A stretch of 64,000 bases of DNA, taken from positions 88,803 through 152,802 of the forward strand of contig CAYQIV010000002.1 in the NCBI GenBank assembly GCA_964417725.1, written 5' to 3'. Below the pieces are notes generated by a model. It saw only the letters and a list, made by a program, of their open reading frames with translations. It was not told the DNA's origin and searched no databases. The stretch is from SHZI01 sp964417725 (GTDB taxonomy: Bacteria; Pseudomonadota; Gammaproteobacteria; Steroidobacterales; GCA-2729495). Shown one piece after another: positions 59,074 through 64,000 of this stretch. Made by a program: the position numbers and the translations under genes. Position 1 is the stretch's first letter. Each line of letters opens with the position of its first letter.

Positions 59074-59940
59074 TCAGCCGCTGAAGGAAAAACGCATCGA
59101 CAGGTCGATGGCGCGGATGTTCTTGGTCAGCGCGCCGACCGAGACGAAATCGACGCCCGTCCGGGCGATGTCGGCAACCGTCTCGAGGCTGACATTGCCG
59201 GAGGCCTCGAGCGGGATGTGTGCCGCCGTCCATTGGTCGCGCTGGGCGACGGCAGCGCGCAGTGCATCCAGGGTGAAGTTGTCGAGCAACACGCGGTCGA
59301 CGCCTGCCGCGAGCGCCTGACCGAGTTCGTCGGCATTCTCGACCTCGACTTCGAGGAGCACGCCGGGATGCTGCCGGCGACCGGCGGCAACGGCGGCGGC
59401 GATGCTGCCCGCGGCGATGATGTGGTTTTCCTTGACCAGCATCGCGTCGTACAGACCGGTGCGGTGATTGGTGCCGCCACCGCTGCGCACGGCGTGTTTC
59501 TGTGCCAACCGCAGTCCGGGCACGGTCTTGCGGGTGTCGAGGATCCGGCAACCGGTGCCGGCGATGGCCGCAACGTAGCGTCTGGTCAGTGTGGCAACCG
59601 CCGACAGCGTCTGCAGGAAGTTGAGTGCGGTGCGTTCGCCGCTGAGCATGCCGCGCGCCGGGCCCTGGAGGGTGCACAGCGTGGCATCCGCCGGCAGTTC
59701 ATCGCCGTCATGCGTCCGCCAGTTGATGACGATGCGTTCGTCGACCTGCCGGAAGACCTCTTCGAACCAGGCATGGCCGCACAGGATGCAGGGCTCGCGG
59801 GTGACCACGGTGGCCGTGGCAACCTGGTGCGCGGGCACAAGATCGGCGGTCAGGTCGCCCTTGCCGAGGTCTTCGGCAAGGGCATGCCTGGCGTTCTGGC
59901 GTATGGCGCGGCCGAGGCCGCGCAGCGAATTGCGACGCAA
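59074..59940 (-). CDS. nadC: Nicotinate-nucleotide pyrophosphorylase (carboxylating)
   Basis: A 288-residue NAD-synthesis enzyme that converts quinolinate to nicotinate mononucleotide. Conserved blocks: EDLGKGDLTADLVP, GERTALNFLQTLSAVAT, DTRKTVPGLRLAQKHAVRSGG (quinolinate/PRPP site), NHRTGLYDAMLVKENH and the ending VDFVSVGALTKN. It is complete and in the usual length range. DTW follows 11 bp downstream; a PuuD-like gene is upstream. Confidence 0.97.
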   Translation of the reverse strand: MRRNSLRGLGRAIRQNARHALAEDLGKGDLTADLVPAHQVATATVVTREPCILCGHAWFEEVFRQVDERIVINWRTHDGDELPADATLCTLQGPARGMLSGERTALNFLQTLSAVATLTRRYVAAIAGTGCRILDTRKTVPGLRLAQKHAVRSGGGTNHRTGLYDAMLVKENHIIAAGSIAAAVAAGRRQHPGVLLEVEVENADELGQALAAGVDRVLLDNFTLDALRAAVAQRDQWTAAHIPLEASGNVSLETVADIARTGVDFVSVGALTKNIRAIDLSMRFSFSG

Positions 59941-59985
59941 GGGCAGGTTCCGGGTTCAGTGGGCCCAGAGCATACCCCGCGGCGC

Positions 59986-60597
59986 TCAGAACCAGTAGCC
60001 GTGGTGCGCGCCGACCATGCTCATGAGCATGGGAATCGACAGCATGGTATTGGTGCGCGAGGCCATCAGGGCCACAAACTTGCTGCCGTTGATCTGTTCC
60101 GGTGTTGCCGGGACGAGGCCGAGGATCTTTTTCTGGTTGGGCCAGATCAGTACCCAGACGTTGAACAGCATGACGGTGCCGAGCCAGGCGCCGATGCCGA
60201 TGGTCAGACCGTAGACCGGGTCGCCGTTGCCGGGCGAGGCACCGAGCGTGAAGGCATTGGCGAAATTCCCGGTACGCAGCAGGTAGGCCGCGCCCATCAC
60301 CCACGTGACCACCGCTGCCCAGCGGAAGAGCAACAGGGCGCGTGGCGCGATGTACTTGTTGATGGCCGCCGGGCCGGGGCCGCCGCCCTCCTTCTCGGCG
60401 AGCGCTGCAGCCACGCCCTGCACCTGGACGAAGTTGAAGTAGTACAGCAGCCCGATCCACAGGACGCCAGCCGCGACATGCGTCCAGATGATGACGCCCT
60501 GGTCGCTGATGCCGCCGACGCCGCTGACCAGCGCGATGACCACGGCAATGACGACGCCGCTGATGACGGTACCCCAGGCAGATTTGAGCGGATTCAT
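59986..60597 (-). CDS. PuuD-like membrane domain protein without cytochrome c domain
   Basis: A 203-residue polytopic protein with about five hydrophobic segments. The pattern WTHVAAGVLWIGLLYYFNFVQ and the later NVWVLIWPNQKKILG with ALMASRTNTMLSIPMLMSMV matches the membrane part of PuuD-type urate hydroxylases. PuuD normally has a C-terminal cytochrome c domain; here the protein ends shortly after HHGYWF, so only the membrane part is present. Histidines in several helices could hold heme. No purine degradation genes lie nearby. Confidence 0.78.
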   Translation of the reverse strand: MNPLKSAWGTVISGVVIAVVIALVSGVGGISDQGVIIWTHVAAGVLWIGLLYYFNFVQVQGVAAALAEKEGGGPGPAAINKYIAPRALLLFRWAAVVTWVMGAAYLLRTGNFANAFTLGASPGNGDPVYGLTIGIGAWLGTVMLFNVWVLIWPNQKKILGLVPATPEQINGSKFVALMASRTNTMLSIPMLMSMVGAHHGYWF

Positions 60598-60728
60598 GGT
60601 TGTGTTACTCCACGTGGTGAGGGTGCGGGCACGGGCCAGCCGGCCGATTGGACTGAGTCCAAGCATAGGACAGGCACCATGGAACTGCAATTCGCCAGAT
60701 GGCCACGGGCCGGAACGGCGCGCGGGGT

Positions 60729-61409
60729 TCAGGCACCGGCCAGCGCATCGGCATCGGTATCCTCGTCGGCTGCTGCCACCGGCAGCGATTTTTCGAAGAT
60801 CGGCTGGAAGCGGTTGACGATCTCGCAGAAGAGGTCCGCGGTGCGTTCGGCATCGTAGGCGGCGGAATGGGCCGCGCTCTGGTCCCACGCCATGCCGGCC
60901 GCGCTGGCCGCCTGGGCCAGCACGGTCTGGCCGAAGGCCACGCCACACAGCGTGGCGGTGTCGAAGACGCTGAAGGGATGGAACGGGCTGCGTTTGATGC
61001 CCGTGCGGGCGATGGCTTCGTTGAGGAAGCCGAGGTCGAAATGGGCGTTGTGCCCGACGAGGATGGCGCGCGTGCACTGGCTGGCGCGTACCGCCTGACG
61101 CACATCGCGAAACACGCGTTGCAGGGCATCCCGTTCCGGAATGGCCGGGCGCAGCGGGTGGTCCGGGCGGATGCCGGTGATCGCCAGTGCCGCCGGTTCG
61201 ATGTTGGCGCCGGGGAAGGGTGCGACGTGGTAGATGAAGGAATCCCCGCGGCACACGCGGCCGCGCGCGTCGATGTCGATGAGCACCGCGGCGATCTCCA
61301 GCAGCGCGTCGGTCCGGGCATTGAAGCCGCCGGTCTCGACGTCGACGATGACCGGCAGGAAGCCGCGGAAGCGGCGCTTCATCAGGTTGTGGCCCGTGTC
61401 CTCGTTCAT
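60729..61409 (-). CDS. rnt: Ribonuclease T
   Basis: A 226-residue DEDDh 3'-5' exoribonuclease that trims tRNA and other stable RNA 3' ends. The first site is VIVDVETGGFNARTDALLEIA, the second GHNAHFDLGFLN, and the third HSAAYDAERTADLF with the catalytic His and Asp. The N-terminus NLMKRRFRGFLPV matches E. coli RNase T. The start overlaps the M17 peptidase stop (ATGA). Confidence 0.95.
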   Translation of the reverse strand: MNEDTGHNLMKRRFRGFLPVIVDVETGGFNARTDALLEIAAVLIDIDARGRVCRGDSFIYHVAPFPGANIEPAALAITGIRPDHPLRPAIPERDALQRVFRDVRQAVRASQCTRAILVGHNAHFDLGFLNEAIARTGIKRSPFHPFSVFDTATLCGVAFGQTVLAQAASAAGMAWDQSAAHSAAYDAERTADLFCEIVNRFQPIFEKSLPVAAADEDTDADALAGA

Positions 61410-62992
61410 CGCCGCGAACCCTGCGCGGGGCCGGCGGCCGTGCCGGCATCGAGCACGTCCAGTGTGTCGAGCAGCAGCGCCAGGCTGTAGCGCACGCCGA
61501 AGCCGGTCGGGCCGCCGGGCACCTGGGCGAGGCCGTTCTTGCGTGTCACCGATGACAGGTCGACGTGGATCCATGTGCAGTCCTGCGGCACGAAGCGGCG
61601 CAGGAAACGTGCCGCGAGGATGTGGTCGCCGGCGCCGCTCATCGTGCACTGGGCGATGTCGGCGACCTCGCTCTTGAGGTCCTCGTCGAAGTCGTCGTCG
61701 AGCGGGAACGGCCACACACGCTCGCCACAGCGGCGGCCGGCGGCGATGAGCGGTGCATGCAGCGCGTCGCGGTTGGTGAAGACACCGCTGTAGCGTTCGC
61801 TGAGGGCATACACGCAAGCCCCCGTGAGCGTCGCATAGTCGATGATCACGTCTGGCGACTCGCGCCCGGCCAGTGCCAGGGTGTCGGCAAGCGCCATGCG
61901 CCCTTCGGCGTCGGTGTGGATCACCTCGATGGTGGTGCCGTTGCAGGCCGTGACCACGTCGCGCGGCTTATAGGCCTCCGGACCGATGCGGTTCTCGGTG
62001 AGGGCCAGCCAGCAGTCGACGCCCAGCGGCGAATCGAGGGCCTGCAGGGCGCACAGCACGCCGAGCGCCACCGCGCTGCCCGACATGTCGTTGTGCATGT
62101 CGAGCATGTGCTTCGCGTCCTTGAGGTTGTTGCCGCCGGTGTCGAAGAGGATGCCCTTGCCCACCAGGGCGAGATCGGTGCGGTTGCGGCCTGCCGGGCG
62201 GTGGCGCAGGCGGACGATGCCGGCATCGCGCCGGCCGCTGCCGCGCGCCACGGCAAGAAAGGCCCCGGCACCCAGCGCCCCGAGCTGCTCCTCGTCGTAG
62301 AACGTGTACTCCCAGCCATGCTCCCCGGCGAGTGTCGCCAGGGCCTCGCAAAAGCTGGCGACGGTGAGGTGGTTGGATGGCAGTGCCGTCAGCCAGCGCA
62401 CCAGGTTGAGGTTGTCGACCTCGACCAGCGTGCGCGCCAGGTCGAGTTTTTCCGGCTGGCCGAGGAGGCGCAGGGTGCGTGGCGGTGCCGGTGGTGGTTT
62501 GTCGCTGAACAACGGCCCGTGGTGGGCCTGCGCGCCGATGCCGAGCACCAGCGCATGGACGAGCGCCGTCGACACGTCCGGCGGGAAGCCATCGACGACA
62601 AGGCCCAGTGAACGCGGTGCATCGCCGAGTGCATCCTGTGCCAGTTCGCCGGCGCGTTTCAGCTGGTGAAAGGTCGCCGAAGACGCATCGCCCTCCGTCA
62701 CGGCGAGCCGGGCCCAGCTGAGACCGGTGGCTGTGTTGCCCACCCTGCCGCGCAGCACGCGCGCCTCGCCGTGCCGGCCGAGCCGTCGGCCGATGGCTTC
62801 GAGTGCGGCAACGCCCGGGATGTCGCGCAGGGTGCCGGCCGGCGCCCGCGGTGGCGTCAGCAGCAGCAGATGGTCGATGGAAGCCAGCGTCTTGCGGGTG
62901 ATGCGGCCGGGCGACTGCAGGATGCGGAAACCGCGCGCAGGCGGCAGGACTGTCGGCACTTGCTTGACCTCATTTCGTGAAACCCGGATCAT
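61406..62992 (-). CDS. M17 leucyl aminopeptidase-family protein
   Basis: A 528-residue protein with the full M17 metal and catalytic set: GKGILFDTGG, NNLKDAKHMLDMHNDMSG and IHTDAEGRMALADTL (Lys, three Asp, Glu and Arg in the expected spacing). An N-terminal macro-like domain precedes. The loop LKDAKHMLDM differs from the PepA consensus, placing it in a divergent clade of uncertain substrate preference. An upstream ORF extension exists but ATG 62992 fits best. It is divergent from aceE. Confidence 0.88.
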   Translation of the reverse strand: MIRVSRNEVKQVPTVLPPARGFRILQSPGRITRKTLASIDHLLLLTPPRAPAGTLRDIPGVAALEAIGRRLGRHGEARVLRGRVGNTATGLSWARLAVTEGDASSATFHQLKRAGELAQDALGDAPRSLGLVVDGFPPDVSTALVHALVLGIGAQAHHGPLFSDKPPPAPPRTLRLLGQPEKLDLARTLVEVDNLNLVRWLTALPSNHLTVASFCEALATLAGEHGWEYTFYDEEQLGALGAGAFLAVARGSGRRDAGIVRLRHRPAGRNRTDLALVGKGILFDTGGNNLKDAKHMLDMHNDMSGSAVALGVLCALQALDSPLGVDCWLALTENRIGPEAYKPRDVVTACNGTTIEVIHTDAEGRMALADTLALAGRESPDVIIDYATLTGACVYALSERYSGVFTNRDALHAPLIAAGRRCGERVWPFPLDDDFDEDLKSEVADIAQCTMSGAGDHILAARFLRRFVPQDCTWIHVDLSSVTRKNGLAQVPGGPTGFGVRYSLALLLDTLDVLDAGTAAGPAQGSRR

Positions 62993-63144
62993 TCGTGGCT
63001 TGGCGCGACCCGGCCCTTCCGGCCGAGAGTATAAGGCAACTCCCGCGATGAACCCCGCCTTGTGCGGCTGTCTGCAGCCACGGCAGGGCGGCTCCGCTCC
63101 GGGTCCCTGAAGACAGACCAGACGACAGCACAGGCGGAACCGAC

Positions 63145-64000
63145 GTGGCCGAATCCGGGCAGTTCGAGGATCCAGATCCACAGGAAACCGGCGAGTGGAT
63201 CGAGTCGATCGACTCGGTGCTGCGTACCCACGGCGCCGAGCGCGCCCAGTACCTGCTCAACCAGATGGTCGACCACGCGCGGCGCTCGGGCGCCTACCTG
63301 CCGTTCCGCCCCAACACCGCCTACCTCAACACCATCCCCGTGTGGCAGCAGCCGGAATACCCCGGCAACCGTGCCATCGAGCGGCGCCTCGAGGCGTACA
63401 TCCGCTGGAACGCCATGGCGATGGTCGTGCAGGCCAACCGGCGCAGCGCCGAGTATGGCGGGCACATCGCCAGCTATGCCTCGGCGGCAACGCTCTACGA
63501 GGTCGGCTTCAATCACTTCTGGCGCGCGGCGACGCCGGAGTTCGGTGGCGACCTGGTCTTCAGCCAGGGGCACTCTGCGCCCGGCATCTATGCGCGCGCC
63601 TTCCTCGAAGGACGCCTCACCGAGGACCAGCTCGATCATTACCGCCAGGAGGTCGGTGGCCGCGGCCTGTCTTCGTATCCTCACCCGTGGCTGATGCCGG
63701 ATTTCTGGCAGTTTCCCACCGTGTCGATGGGCCTCGGCCCGATGATGGCGATCTTTCAGGCGCGCTTCATGCGCTATCTCGAACACCGCGGCATCCAGCA
63801 GACCGCCGGTCGCAAGGTGTGGTGTTTCCTCGGTGACGGCGAGATGGATGAGCCCGAGTCCATGGGCGCCATCACCATGCCGGTGCGCGAGAAGCTCGAC
63901 AACCTGATCTTCGTCATCAACTGCAACCTGCAGCGGCTCGACGGCCCGGTGCGCGGCAACGGCAAGATCATCCAGGAGCTCGAGGCCGCCTTCCGCGGCG
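63145..64000 (+). CDS. aceE: Pyruvate dehydrogenase E1 component, N-terminal part
   Basis: About 285 residues before the window ends. It matches homodimeric AceE throughout: RAQYLLNQMVDHARR, YLNTIPVWQQPEYPGN, FSQGHSAPGIYARAFLEGRL, SSYPHPWLMPDFWQFPTVSM and the ThDP/Mg motif GDGEMDEPES with VINCNLQRLDGPV. It decarboxylates pyruvate and passes the acetyl group to E2. The GTG at 63145 is used; an in-frame TGA at 63049 closes the frame upstream. Confidence 0.95.
   Translation, partial: MAESGQFEDPDPQETGEWIESIDSVLRTHGAERAQYLLNQMVDHARRSGAYLPFRPNTAYLNTIPVWQQPEYPGNRAIERRLEAYIRWNAMAMVVQANRRSAEYGGHIASYASAATLYEVGFNHFWRAATPEFGGDLVFSQGHSAPGIYARAFLEGRLTEDQLDHYRQEVGGRGLSSYPHPWLMPDFWQFPTVSMGLGPMMAIFQARFMRYLEHRGIQQTAGRKVWCFLGDGEMDEPESMGAITMPVREKLDNLIFVINCNLQRLDGPVRGNGKIIQELEAAFRG

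Noticed and set aside
1..64000. Mobile elements, prophage genes, CRISPR arrays
   Set aside because: No transposase, integrase, phage structural gene or regularly spaced direct repeat was found on reading; base composition is uniform apart from the short AT-rich island near 49.5 kb.

Overview
The window is one contiguous, very GC-rich stretch of bacterial chromosome with dense genes, many start/stop overlaps (ATGA, GTGA) and no insertion sequences, prophage genes or CRISPR array that I can see. Gene content (IspB, RNase T, UspE-type protein, type IV minor pilins, YejM-like protein) and the order ispB-rplU-rpmA-obgE-rpsT-murJ-ribF-ileS-lspA followed by a convergent pilE-pilY1-pilX-pilW-pilV-fimT block match, from memory, the Pseudomonas aeruginosa PA4549-PA4569 region. 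I infer a high-GC gammaproteobacterium and do not assign a genus.

Layout. 1-0.7 kb: partial universal stress protein. 0.8-11.1 kb: tRNA-Pro, ispB, an S1/P1-type nuclease, ribosomal proteins L21/L27, obgE, rpsT, murJ, ribF, ileS, lspA. 11.2-18.5 kb (minus): minor pilin/PilY1 operon. 18.6-30.3 kb: an Irr-like Fur-family regulator, tRNA-Thr, an acetyltransferase, membrane proteins, a hydrolase, a YgiQ radical SAM protein, a LytTR membrane regulator, a secreted FG-GAP protein, TerC, UbiX, a PNPOx-fold protein and an SDR.

30.5-44.2 kb (plus) is the most striking part: about 13.7 kb in one direction with tiny gaps or overlaps. The first module is a UbiD-type decarboxylase, a LeuC/LeuD-type hydratase pair and an isocitrate-lyase-superfamily lyase. 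The second, starting 2 bp later, is a phosphonate module: PEP mutase fused to a nucleotidyltransferase, phosphonopyruvate decarboxylase, a 2-aminoethylphosphonate-type aminotransferase and a second nucleotidyltransferase. It runs on into a small membrane protein, a CDP-glycerol glycerophosphotransferase-like enzyme, a YejM-like membrane alkaline-phosphatase-superfamily protein and a second YidC/Oxa1-type insertase. Read together, this looks like synthesis of 2-aminoethylphosphonate, its nucleotide activation, and transfer to an envelope lipid or glycan with a dedicated insertase.

44.2-49.5 kb (minus): TetR regulator, CDGSH protein, and RND efflux adaptor and pump. 49.6-55.2 kb: an unrecognised 8-TM membrane protein, two small exported proteins, a metallo-beta-lactamase-fold hydrolase and a GAF-PAS-PAS-GGDEF-EAL protein. 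55.3-63 kb (minus): a large exported protein of unknown function, a DTW-domain protein, nadC, a PuuD-like membrane domain, RNase T and an M17 aminopeptidase. The window ends inside aceE. No gene-free stretch exceeds about 300 bp; the longest is about 210 bp (25298-25510).
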